NCBI GenBank assembly: GCA_030762935.1
Contig: CM060887.1
Coordinates: forward strand, 17,538,501-17,602,500
Length of the DNA stretch: 64,000 bases
Direction: 5' to 3'
DNA from: Hymenopus coronatus
Taxonomy: Eukaryota; Arthropoda; Insecta; Mantodea; Hymenopodidae
Shown here: positions 22,148-34,100 of the stretch, piece after piece
Layout of the letters: the number at the start of each line of letters is the position of its first letter
Numbering within the stretch: the first letter of the stretch is position 1
Position numbers and translations under genes: made by a program
Notes under the pieces: generated by a model
What the model was told of the DNA's origin: nothing
Databases searched by the model: none
The model's input: the letters and a program-made list of their open reading frames with translations, nothing else

Positions 22148-22908
22148 GAGTATTGGCAGGAAATTTGTAGTATGTTGTAAAGCTGCTGCAAACGTCAAAA
22201 GGAAACTGCATGGCACAATTGTTATAAAAGCGTTGAAAAATACCATTATTTGTGAGCAGATTCTAATTTATATCAGTTTGTAAAAGAAATAGAGTTGTTT
22301 GTTGAAGTAAGGAGTTTTTGCTACAGCATTTAGTACATCCCTCACCTCCTTGCAATGTTCATAACAGTTCAATGGCATCTGCAGCCAAATTTCCTATATA
22401 ATTGTAAAGACTGTGGTGGCAAAGAAATTCCCGATAACATTTTCTTGAATTTTGTATTCTAGATAGTCCTTAAAAATACTTTCTTGACATTGGATATTAA
22501 CCTGTCAATATTGAGAACACCACCCTAATTTCTTCAACTGGTCCAGAATAAGTTAAATGTATCACTTTTCGATATGTAGTTTGGATTTTGTGTGCTGAGT
22601 TTGATAGATGGAGCAGTATCTGTCACAACAGAATGTTTTTTTTTTTTATTATTATTTTTCCATCAGGCCACAAGAGTCAATTGTGAAATTGTTTACTTTA
22701 GTAAGCACCAGTTCTTAACAGTATTTTTGTGGGGGTTTCTCCATAGACATTACCTCTTTCACATCTGATTTTTCATCTACCAAAACCCATATTTTATTTG
22801 AAACATATCTCTAATGTTTGACACCATCATAGTAAGCTTTGCTAAGAGTTGATTAACATGGAATGTTTCTAGTTGTATATTTCTGCAGGAACGATCTGAA
22901 AGAAGCTA

Positions 22909-23118
22909 TTGGACGATGAATGAAATTGGTGAAATGATGCTCAAATGATCTCGGGGTCCATGGAGCTTAAAGTTATTCAACATTCGTCTTCTCAGGATAA
23001 GGGAAAAAAAAACCCAAAAAAAACCTTATCCAGATAACTCACCCTAAGCGAAATTCAAACTCACGACCTGTTGATTTTGAAGCAGACACACTACCAACAC
23101 ACTACCCAGGCGGGCAAT
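22909..23118 (-). repeat. SINE family B, full length
   Basis: Reversed copy from TTGGACGATGAATGAAATTG to the head CCCGCCTGGGTAGTGTGTTG. It shares TGATCTCGGGGTCCATGGAG with the other copies. Confidence 0.85.
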
Positions 23119-23119
23119 T

Positions 23120-25110
23120 TGTGGAAGGGAATATTACAACATAATCATTTCATACAAGTTTTTACTAAACTCTTGTGTACTATGTGTACATATTTCCTCG
23201 TGTGCTGGTTTTACAGGGAAGCAAGGGCCAGGAGGAAGAAGAGCGAGAAATTTTCTTTTTTTGAGACCCTCAGCCATTATCTAATTTACTGCAAATTAGC
23301 TGATTTATTAAACGAAGCACACACATGTACATGAACTCTGGAATCTACAGATAGTGAAACCTTAGCATTGAGGCCACTAGTCAGGGTGTGTAGTGTACTT
23401 CATGTCTCAACATGGTTGCCTTGCTCCTCTTCTGAAATTGCATGAGACCTATCAAATAAAGACTAGGGCGCCGAGTGCCCAAGAGAATGTGCACCCAAAG
23501 TATCTTGGCAGTGCTGTGGCAAAATGCTTAGATTGCTTGCTTCTCACCAAGGTGATTCTTCATGTGGGATTTGGGTGAACAAAGCGATGTCTGGGCAAGT
23601 TTTCTATGGTTTCCCCCACCATTTATTCCACTCCTTGCTCCATAATTACCTTTACTCTCATCATCTTCATCACTTTCTTTTTCTTCCTCGCTCTTATACC
23701 AGGCATCAGGCTGATCATCCATCCTGTCTACTTATTGGACATCTGACCCCCAGACACTGGATTATATTTCCTCTGTACAAGGAGAATAAATAGCGAACAA
23801 TTAGGAACATTAAACATCTTCAATTATATTCTTGCTAAACATCTTTATGCTTTATATGTTACTTACACTTGCAGAGATTCTGGATAAAAACTTTCTCTGG
23901 CCTTTAAACTGTTTGATGCACATTACAAAATATACTCTTCCTCTTACAGTAATATGTGCACATCCAAACTTGTCCACATATTCAAGCAACTTGTATGTGT
24001 TTATTTTTGCCATTTCCAAGCCTCTTACAACTGTACTCTAAAACCTATGACTGTTGTACATGTTGACAATGAGTGCCTGTTTTGCTGTCATACAACTAGA
24101 CTATAGGGATGAACATGGTGTGTAGTCCATGTGCAGATATGTATTGGGTCTTGAGGTTATGTTCCAATGCCTAGTAATGAATGTAACATTTCAGAAATTA
24201 AATTTTGGATATTCAAGTTATAAGCTTAAATACACCATATCAGGACAGAGATGTGCCATGACAGTGATAGCAATTTTGCAGAGAGCAAGAAACATGGTTT
24301 GAACATTTTATTCTACAGCTTTGCAAAAAAATTAAGGTACTAAGGGTCTACTTTGAAGAATAAAATGAAAAGCTAGCCAGTTTTCATTTACAATATTTTC
24401 TAAAACATGTGAGTCACATTCATAATTTGAACCACCTTTGCTACGTTGGGTTTCATTAAGAATTTACTATGACTTTCTTTAGCATTGGAATAAGATGCAA
24501 TGAAACTTGGTACCCCATGGGAGAGACTGGGGATTTCAGGTGTACTATGTACAATATGAGACATGGATTATGACCCCATCAAACTAATCCTCAGTGTTCC
24601 TAAGATAACAATGCAGCAGTTGTTAGGCATGTTAAACAAACTGTACTGGAATTTTGTCACATACTACCTGTCTGATGAAAGAATGCAGTTGTTAGGGGAG
24701 GTCCTTCATGCAGCATGGCACAGTTATAGCCATCAGAGAAGGTGGGAATATAATGCAAAATCTGACCATCAAAACATCAGCACAGCATATGTAAACAGGA
24801 ATAAGCTAAATGATCCACAACAGGTTAAACTACTTGTTTAACACTAATGAATATTAATTTTCTACTTTGTGAGTGTTTGACTGCACATGGCAATGTTTGC
24901 ATTTTGATTTGATTCGAACCCATCCACTGTAAGACTCAACTGCTGCATTACAGTATTGTTGAACTGTACAGGGAGTGATGACATAATACCATTTATCTGT
25001 TTGTGTTTACGAAAGCCACCACTTAGGCCATGTGCATTCATTCTTCAGACAGGTAATACTAGTTAAAAATAAACATTGAGTCAATTAATAACACTAAAAA
25101 CTCACATATA
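23120..25110. other. Intergenic region 3' of HEATR1, nothing recognised
   Basis: AT-rich; the few ORFs do not resemble proteins and lack splice context. It separates the two convergent genes. Confidence 0.5.
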
Positions 25111-25116
25111 TTTACT

Positions 25117-25122
25117 TTTATT
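25117..25122 (-). terminator. Candidate HEATR1 polyadenylation signal (distal)
   Basis: AATAAA on the minus strand about 300 nt after the stop codon, beyond the 3' hairpin. A closer AATAAA lies at 25360-25365. Which is used cannot be told from sequence. Confidence 0.4.
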
Positions 25123-25176
25123 CAACCTCAACAGCACTGTCATCAACTCCCAAAATGAAAAAAAAAAAGGTAATAC

Positions 25177-25255
25177 TAGAATATTTCTGAGTTGGATTTG
25201 TAACACTTAAGTATCACTTATGTAAGTGTTACAAACCCAACTCAGAAATATTCTA
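25177..25255. repeat. Near-perfect hairpin in HEATR1 3' flank
   Basis: The arms 25177-25209 and 25223-25255 are 33 bp each with a single mismatch and a 13 bp loop (TAGAATATTTCTGAG outermost). It starts 165 bp after the stop codon, probably inside the 3' UTR if the distal poly-A signal is used. It could be a small MITE or an RNA stem-loop. Confidence 0.85.
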
Positions 25256-25359
25256 TTTATATGTATCACTGTTCCAAAACACCCTTTCATTAAAATTATT
25301 GTTAAGGTAATAATAGTTTTGTACCCTGTAAAAAAAAATAAAAATACAAAATGTTTGGA

Positions 25360-25365
25360 TTTATT
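25360..25365 (-). terminator. Candidate HEATR1 polyadenylation signal (proximal)
   Basis: AATAAA on the minus strand about 55 nt after the stop codon; use would give a very short 3' UTR without the hairpin. Confidence 0.4.
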
Positions 25366-25419
25366 TACAAAAGTAGATATATTACAATTTATAGCACCTA
25401 GCTCTTCATGTTTCTATCA

Positions 25420-25617
25420 CTAGAAATACTTCTTGAGAGGCTCCCCAAGAATTTCCTCTAATTCTTGAACAGCTTTTTGACATGATGCCTCCACACTCTC
25501 TTCTTCATCCTCTAGCAGTTCAGCAAGGAAGGGTACTGTTTCTGGTAAGAGAGGCAGGAAGCTTTCTCCCAGCCTACGAACCATTTCACAAAGAACATTG
25601 AGGGCTGCCAGTCGAAC
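25420..25617 (-). CDS. HEATR1: HEATR1 last exon with stop codon
   Basis: It begins after TTTGTACAG with VRLAALNVLCEMVRRLGESF, continues LLPETVPFLAELLEDEEE and ends LGEPLKKYF, TAG at 25420-25422. The PFLAELxEDExEEVE...CQK...LGEPL...YF ending is diagnostic of animal HEATR1. Confidence 0.97.
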   Translation of the reverse strand, partial: VRLAALNVLCEMVRRLGESFLPLLPETVPFLAELLEDEEESVEASCQKAVQELEEILGEPLKKYF

Positions 25618-28600
25618 CTGTACAAATACATAAGTTGAAAATCAAATTCTTTTAAAATTTAACAATTCTGGATTCTAAGAAATACTGACACTATTCAAAT
25701 AAATGACCACCTCAAATGCAATATCACCTCAATTTTTTAGAACTTAATTTTGGAATCTAGCATATCATCTGCATATATAAAAAGCTGATTAAGTCTATTA
25801 AATGTTTTATTTTATTTTTTTATTTATATTTTATTAAATTTGCGAGGGTGATAGAGAGGGGGGTACAAAAATGTATGGTATGAGTACAAAGTTACATGAG
25901 GGTGGCAGTAGCGGCAGTGTAACTGTAATGACAATGATGGATATGGTTTTGTATTTAGATAAAATTTAATGTTTTTACCCAAGTTGAATTTATGCAGAAA
26001 TTGTCATTGTGAGCAGAAAAATGAAAAAAGGAAGTGCGATGATACATGACTATGACAGTGACAGGAGAGTAGCTGTAACATAAATTATGTATGCTATTTT
26101 CTATTAAGACACATACTTAGAAGCCTTCTAATTTTATTTTAATCTCGGAGAGTGCAAGTAATCTTTTTTCCAACAGGAATGCTCATAGGCCCATTAACAC
26201 ATTGAAGCCTGGACGTTTCAGTAGTTGAAGTGCCAAGAAACCCAGGGTTTTTACACCTACTTTGAGTTATTATTTACAGTACATCAATTAAATCTGCCAA
26301 AGAGTATTGGGACAATTCAAGGATTTCTCAACAAGAATTCTCAACTTCCGTATTAATATTTTATTTTAAATTTACAACAAGTATCAAATACGAGTTTGAA
26401 AAAAAAACTGTGTAAAACTGCTTACACTCCATTTATTCAAAGTTCGAAAAACTCTCCCTCGGAATCAGAATTTTCCACAGCTTTATTTGTATCCTGAATT
26501 TCAGCTTCAGTTCACAGAAATCAAGGAAAATGCAGTATTTTAACATTTAAGAGCACAAATGTAACAAACCTTCAAAGAAAATGGTGCGACTACCCGAGAG
26601 CAGCCAATATTACTAAATCTCCTAAACTTCTTAATAGCTGACTAAAGAAAGGCCAGATGGCATCACAAATCAGACAACTAAACAATAACTGATGTATGTT
26701 CTTTGCCGCATAGCCCAAGACCAGTAAGGTCGTGGAATCGCATTAAAGGCATTAGAAATACCTGCCTGAGCCTTGCTCGGGCATGGGTCTCATGAAATTT
26801 CGATGGCCTGAGCTATACTCGGGCTTGGGCTCCAATATGTTAAGAACTAATTTTTGGCGTAAAATGGAAAACACAGAATCTGCCGCATATGTCGTGACTA
26901 TTAATCTATGGTCATGATCTATACCAATTCTCCCATGCTACGCCACTGCCGTACCTGTGAATTTGAAACTTACTTTTTCCTTATGTGCCATTTGGGGCAT
27001 ATATCGTAAATGCAAGGAAAAAAAAAATCATCTTTTATTTGGATAAATATGGTAAGTCTCTAAAATAAATTAGCAGAATTCATTATATATTTCAAATTGA
27101 AAAACTAAGAGTCTAAAACAATAAAATAGAGGGTGTTTCACAAGTTTGCAGGTAAACTTAAGGAGCTTATAAAAGGGTTGAAATAGTGGTAAGGGGAATT
27201 TGTGACAAGGTATCCTAAATAAGTGCAAGCCTGGGAATTTCAGGGTCGACAATATTTTCTTTCTCAACTCTCATTTCATTTATCATCAGTGCCCTCCATC
27301 ATCTCTGGTGTTGTATGTAGCAGAACATGCATTTAAGAAAATTATTACTATTAAGAAAATCTGATGTTCCTTTCACGTGACTTTGTCTAACCTGTGCTGT
27401 AACCAAGCTAACATTAAAGATTCTGTCTACTTTATGTTAACCAAGATAAAATTATCAGAAACAGTCTTATTACTTAGTTCCTTATACATACAAGGGACAT
27501 AAGGAAATACACTAGGCTTTGTGATAGATATTGACTTGCATGGCTAGGAATAAAGGAAAAGAAAAATGGATGATGACTTCCTGTTTAAGAAAAATATAAG
27601 TATTTTAACAAGGAATATCTTGGAAATGGTTAGCTCCACAACAAAAATGTATAGGACACAAACATGTGTTTTGACAAGATCTACATATTTTGTGTATAAG
27701 TCTCTCTCATATACATACACATTTTCTAAAAATGCTTTTTTGTGATTCAGGGGGCCCCAACATGTGTATTTCCAATAAAGTATTGTTATTACATTTTTGG
27801 GAGGAATACAGTATGCATATTTACTATGTACATTGTACATGCATGTAGAAAAAGTGAAAGACAAACCAAATCCCAATGAGTAAATTGACATTCCCATTCC
27901 ATTATCAGGATATTATGAACCAAATCTTCTATTCCATTCTTATATGCGTATATTGATATGATTATCCATATACAAGGTGTGATAAAAAAAATAATGGGAA
28001 TTTTTGTGTTTCTTAAACATTATTTATGCATCTACAACTTTGTGCCCTTCAAAATAAACTCCCTCAGATATAATACACTTGTGCCAGCACTTTTTCCAAT
28101 TTTTGAAGCAACTCTGGAACTCACTTTTCTTTATGGTGTTCAGCTACTTTAGTGATTTTGTTTTTAGCTCACCAATAATGACTAAACGATGTTCTTTTGT
28201 GTTCTCTTCAGCCTCGGGAATAGAAAGAAGTCGCAGGGGGCCATGTCTGATGAATAAGGTGACTGAGGCAACATGATGTTTCTGTTTTATGCCAAAAAAT
28301 CATGTACAAGCACGAGGTGTGAGCAGGAGTACTATCCATGAGTGGTTTTGCGAAAATTCTGGTTTTCTTCAGATTACTTCACATTGCACATAACTTCTAG
28401 GTAGTATTCCTTATTGACTGTACAATCATTTCTTTGCATCTTCCACATTGTCGTCAGTAATTGATGTGTTAGGACATCCAGGGGATCATCGTCTTCAGAG
28501 TCTTCTCAACCCTCTTTGTAATGCTGATACCACTTGAAACCCCTTGTCTTACTGATAGTACATTTGCCAAAAGCCACACCAACATTTTGAACCCTTTACT

Positions 28601-31093
28601 CCATTTTTTAAGCAAAATTTAATGCAAATTTGCTGAGCCCTTGAAAACACATATAACTGTCAACAATAAACTAAGTTAGACACAATAATATATTATTTAT
28701 TGGAATTATCACATTGTGAAGAACGGTAATTATAATTAAGTAACATTGATTTGACATAAACACTCTTATGCTTCACAAACTGTGTTTTCCCTTAGGAAAA
28801 TTGTATCACCTTCCTTGAAGGCATCCTCAGCTGCTGCCGAATGGTGGGATTCTCGGAAACATACTGGCGGCATCTGGTGTTGATACTGTGAGTTTCAAAA
28901 GAAGTTGTCTTCTGCTTGTACATCAAAATTCATGGAAATATCATGGGAAAGTATCTACATGAAAAAATTTGGAGGAACCCTCATGAATTTTGATTTGCCA
29001 GCAAAAGACAACATTGCTTTAAAAACTCATAGTATCGACACTAGATGCCACCAGTAACCAAGACCAAGATGTTTCCAAGAATCCCACCATTCAGCCGTAG
29101 CTGAGGATGCCTTCAAGAAAAGTGAAACAATTGTCCTAAAGGAAAACAAGGTTTGTGAAACATAAGAGTGTTTATGTCAAAACAATGTTACTTATAATAA
29201 ACTAAGTATTTAAAACAGCTGAAAATGTAAACATACATCAGGAACATATGTACCTACAAGATAAAAAAAAAGGTTTTGAAAATTGGTTGTATAAGTCCGC
29301 AAAATTAAAAAAACTCCTGTTATTCTTTTATCACACCTCATGTGCATTCCCATTACTAGGATATTGTGAACCAAATCTTTTATCCCATTCTCATTTCATT
29401 TTTGTTAACATTGTCAAGTTATCATGAATTAGCCTTGAGGAAGAGGAGGAGCAGCATTAATATGCAACAAGAGGAAGGAGAAATACAACGTATTGTTGTG
29501 GAATTCAGCCCAAACCTACCTGAGGCACATCATGTCTTGTTTTCAGCAACAACTGATAATTCAGCTGCTTCCATAAGAAATCATCTCCAACAGCCACAGT
29601 GAATTCAACAATTGTAGGACAGAGAAGAGAAGTCACTCGTGAGTGAAACACGTCAACTCCTCCCAGTATATTCTCCAACTGTACAACAAACATTTTATTT
29701 ACAGAACAAATTTACTAAACATAAATTGATACATATGAGGGCCATCCAGAAAGTAACAAATGATTTGGCACAACTAAATAACAACAAAACACATCAACAC
29801 AAACACAAAACTTTATTTACAAAGTTACAGTACTTTACTCTATTTCTCAACATAATCTCATTTATTGTCATGTGATACCACTTTTTAATGCTGATGATAT
29901 ACTTTTCTACTGCCAAAGAAGTTATTCATTTTTATGAATGCACAAAATGTTCCACCAATCGCATTTTATAGGCAAATAACGCAAGTGTATTGTGATAATG
30001 CAATGAACAAGTCTTTAGTGAGGAAACGGCACATAATTTACAAGTAATCAAGGAAGAACCAGTGAGCCCAACAAAGACCAGAGTGGAAGTTCATCAATTG
30101 TTATGAAGGAATTGAAAGCAAATGTTGATAAAAGAATTCAGAAAAACTGGTATTTCACTTTGGTCACCATACATGACTTTTTGGGTGGAAAAGATTTTGC
30201 AACTAGTGTAAACCTCAACATCTTGGCTCAGATCTTTAGCAGTGGAAGAGTAAACCATAAGCATTGAAACAATGGCACCATATGACAATAAATACCTTGA
30301 TAATAATAGTGGTTACATTGAGAATTAGACTAAGGTACTGTAATTTTATAAAAAAGGTTTTGTGTTCATATCTTTCATTATTATTTACTTATCCCAAAAT
30401 GTTTGTTACTTTCTGGATTGCCCTCGTACAATAAAACATACCAAGCAGTCAAAATCTGGTTTTAAAAAGAAAAACCTGATGCGTTGCATTCATATGACTT
30501 TCTCTACCTATTAGAGTACAAACTATTCTTATATCCCGGAGCCAGGAGCAGGAACTAGTCGCCCGAGTGTACTCACCTCATTCTAAACAAGATAAACGTT
30601 AGCAACAATTATTTTATTACGTATTTTATAGTTTCAAGGGAATAAGGAAATACACTAGGCTAAAGCAATAATCAAATCGTTTGAGAAGATGTGATTGCTA
30701 AGTGATGGTATGGAAATTCCATTTTATTTTCATGACCAGGATGAAAAAAAAATTTTCCATTCATATGACTTTATCTATCTGTTCTGGAAACACACTATAT
30801 TCTAACAAAACATTATTCTTTTATCTATATCATGCTAATTGAGTTAAACATTAACAGATATTATTTTATTACTTGCTTGCAGGTAGAAGGGAAATAAAGG
30901 GAATAAACTGGGCTAAAACAATAATCAAATCTTTTAAAAGCTAGTCCCTGTGTAAAACAATTGCAATTTGCTTCTATTTCTATTTTTTCTATTTCTTTAT
31001 CATCTCCATTTGTAATACATAATTTACAAGGATCGTCAGATTGATTACAAAACTAAACATATAGTATAAATAATAACATGAGTATATACACTT

Positions 31094-31125
<32 letters not shown>

Positions 31126-34100
31126 TACAGGGGGTACCATCATACAGCATAACTTATTTAACATTTTATACTCCTCTATAGAGTAAAATACATTTTCTGA
31201 GAGATACTTTTTAATTGCTTTAAGTTTACAGTTTTCTTCAGTTATCTGTTTTATTTGTTTAGGCAAATGATTGTACAAATCTTTGGTTTTACTTTCTATA
31301 CTTTTGTTACTTAACGTTCCTCTTAGTCTGTTAATGAAATAATTTTGTTTCATTCTTGTGTCATGTTTGTGTATGTGCATGTTTCTACTTTGATTGCTAT
31401 GATTTTTTATTGAGTATTTAATGCATTCATATATATACAGTGCCGGAAATGTTAATATATTTAGTTTTTTATAGGAATTTTTACAAGTATCCGTTTTCTT
31501 TAGTTTACATATTATTCGAATGGCATGCTTCTGTAGTCTTAATATTCTTTGCATTGTTTTTTTTCTGTGCATTACCCCATAATACAACCCCATAGCTCAA
31601 ATGAGAATGTATGAAGGCATAGCATATTTGTATTAAGCTATCTCTATCCATTTGTTGCATTGCTTGTTTTAAGATGTATAGTCCTGTATTTTTTTTTTTT
31701 TTTTTTGCTATTTTTTTCAATATGTTTTTTCCAGTTTAATCTGTTATCTATTATTAATCCTAAGAAGTTTGTTTCTGTTACTGTTGTATTTGCTTATTGC
31801 CTAGGACTAATTGAATATTGGGTGGGATTTTCTTTGTTAAGCTGATTTGCATCCATTCTGTTATATTTGTATTTATTACCATCCCTAGGTTTCCTAGCTC
31901 TTCCATAATTTTTTCAAGTAGTATATTTATCTTGTACTTCAAGTTCTGTATTTCCCCTTACTATAATTGTGGTATCATCAGCACATCCAATGGCTATTTC
32001 ATCTGCTTCTTTTATTATTTTGAATAAGCCCTAGTTTCGATCCTTGTGGAACACCGTGAGTCACTTTGTTAAAAGATGATCTGATTTTATTTAGGTTACC
32101 ATTTGAATTGTATATAATTTCCACACATTGTTCTCTATTTTGTAGATAAGATTTTAGCCATTTTAATGGTAGGCCTCGGATGCCATAATTTTCTATTTTA
32201 GTTATTAATTTATGTATATCTACATAGTCAAATGCTTTAGTAAGATCAAGAAAGATTGCGATTACATATTCTTTCCTGTCTATTGCATTTATAAGGATGT
32301 CATTTCCTTTACAGATAGCTTGTATTGTTGATTTCTTTTTTTGAAAACCGAATTGGTACTCTCATATTATTTTATACTTACTGCAGAAGCTCTGTAGTTG
32401 AGTTAAAAATAATCCCTCTATTATTTTGGAAAATGTTGAACATAATGATATGGGTCTATAATTTTCCATTGCATGCTTTGAATTTTTTTCTTGTATATTG
32501 GTCTTACTATCACTTTTTTTAGTGCATTGGGAAATGTACCTGTTATAAAAGATTGGTTAATTATATGCGTCATTATCTCCGACATTTCAGATTTACAGTG
32601 CTTAACCATTTCATTTGTAAGTCCATCTAACCCAAAAGATTGTTTACATTTTAATGTGTTTATCTGTTTAATAACATCTTCATTTGTTATTTCTTGTAAC
32701 ACCATTGAGTTACATATACTGTTTTCAGTTGTTTGCTGGTTTTGACCTTGGCTGAGGCCTAAAGTTTTTACAATATTGATGTAATAATCATTAAATTTTT
32801 CTGTTATGTTTATTGGGTTTTCTATTAACCTATTGTTTACTTCAATACATATGTTTTTTACCCATTTTTGTTTATTTTCTTTATGTGATGCTTTTATTAT
32901 ATTCCATGCTACTTTAATTTTATTTTCTGCATTTTGTATCAGTATTTTTCTGTTTGCATGGCCAGGAGTAAAACAAGGTTGGAAATGAAACATGACTTCC
33001 CATTTGAGAAACATTTAAGTAGTTTAAAATTGAAAAAAATAACAAGGAATATTTTGAAAAAGTTAACCATACAAAAAATGTGTATATGATGTATTTGTGC
33101 GTGTTGATGAGATTTATATTTTTTGTGTAGTAAGATTTTGTCTATCTCTTATGGTTTACCAGTTATGCAAAAGTCATCCAGAATGAAAAGAGTTTTAGGG
33201 ACTGTTCCCCAAAATTTTAAGATATACATTTCACGTGTCATGTACATATCTTTAATAAATCGCATTTTAATCATATTTGTTAGAGCTATTTTTGAGAAAA
33301 TCAAAAATTTTGTAAATCTTCCACGTAAAGGGTATTTTCGGGTGGAAGATTTTCCTGAAAGTTTTTGCGCATCATCCTTGGAAGATTCTGATCTTCATGA
33401 CTTTCGTTTCTGAGTTATGCTGTACACAGATGGAACTTTTCCTAAAAATGCTGTTTTTGGATTCAGTTTCCTCAAAATGTGTATTTCTGGTGAAGCGTCA
33501 GCATTAAATTTTTGGTTGGAATTTATACTTTTTTACCTATCATGAATATTTACATGGTAGGGAAAGTCAAAATAAATTGAATATTTGAATTAAATGGAAA
33601 ATATATAATATATACATTGATATAATCTATATAAGTTTTATGAAAATAAATATACACATTTCTTGGTTTTTGTTTTACAGACAAGCCTTGGATATTCTAT
33701 TTAACCCTGTTAATGCCAATCATGAACTAATCGTGATCTGAAAAATTTTGCAAGAATTGCGAGCCATGATCTAATCATGATGCCAATTTCATACATTTTA
33801 GCTTTTTCCAGAGGGGAAGTATATGTACTTTCTATGTCATAGCCATGGAGAAAGGTTTTCTGGAGCATTTCAGGGTCTTATTTTGTATTCCAAAGCCCTA
33901 AATTAACTCCAAATTCAATTTCTCTAGCAGTGTTTGTTTATGTTGACTGAAAATGGCATAGCTAGTAAAAGGTTACAAATCGAACATGTTGTATTAGAAG
34001 AAAGTAGGAGTGATTTTGAATTTTCAGATCTTGATGAAAGCATTTCTGACATCGATGATAGAAAAGAGGATAATATATTCTAACTCCAGTGATGAAAATG

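Noticed and set aside
23071..24041. Short plus-strand frames as possible downstream exons of the 22.1 kb promoter
   Set aside because: No acceptor and frame combination gave a protein-like sequence; the first overlaps SINE B.
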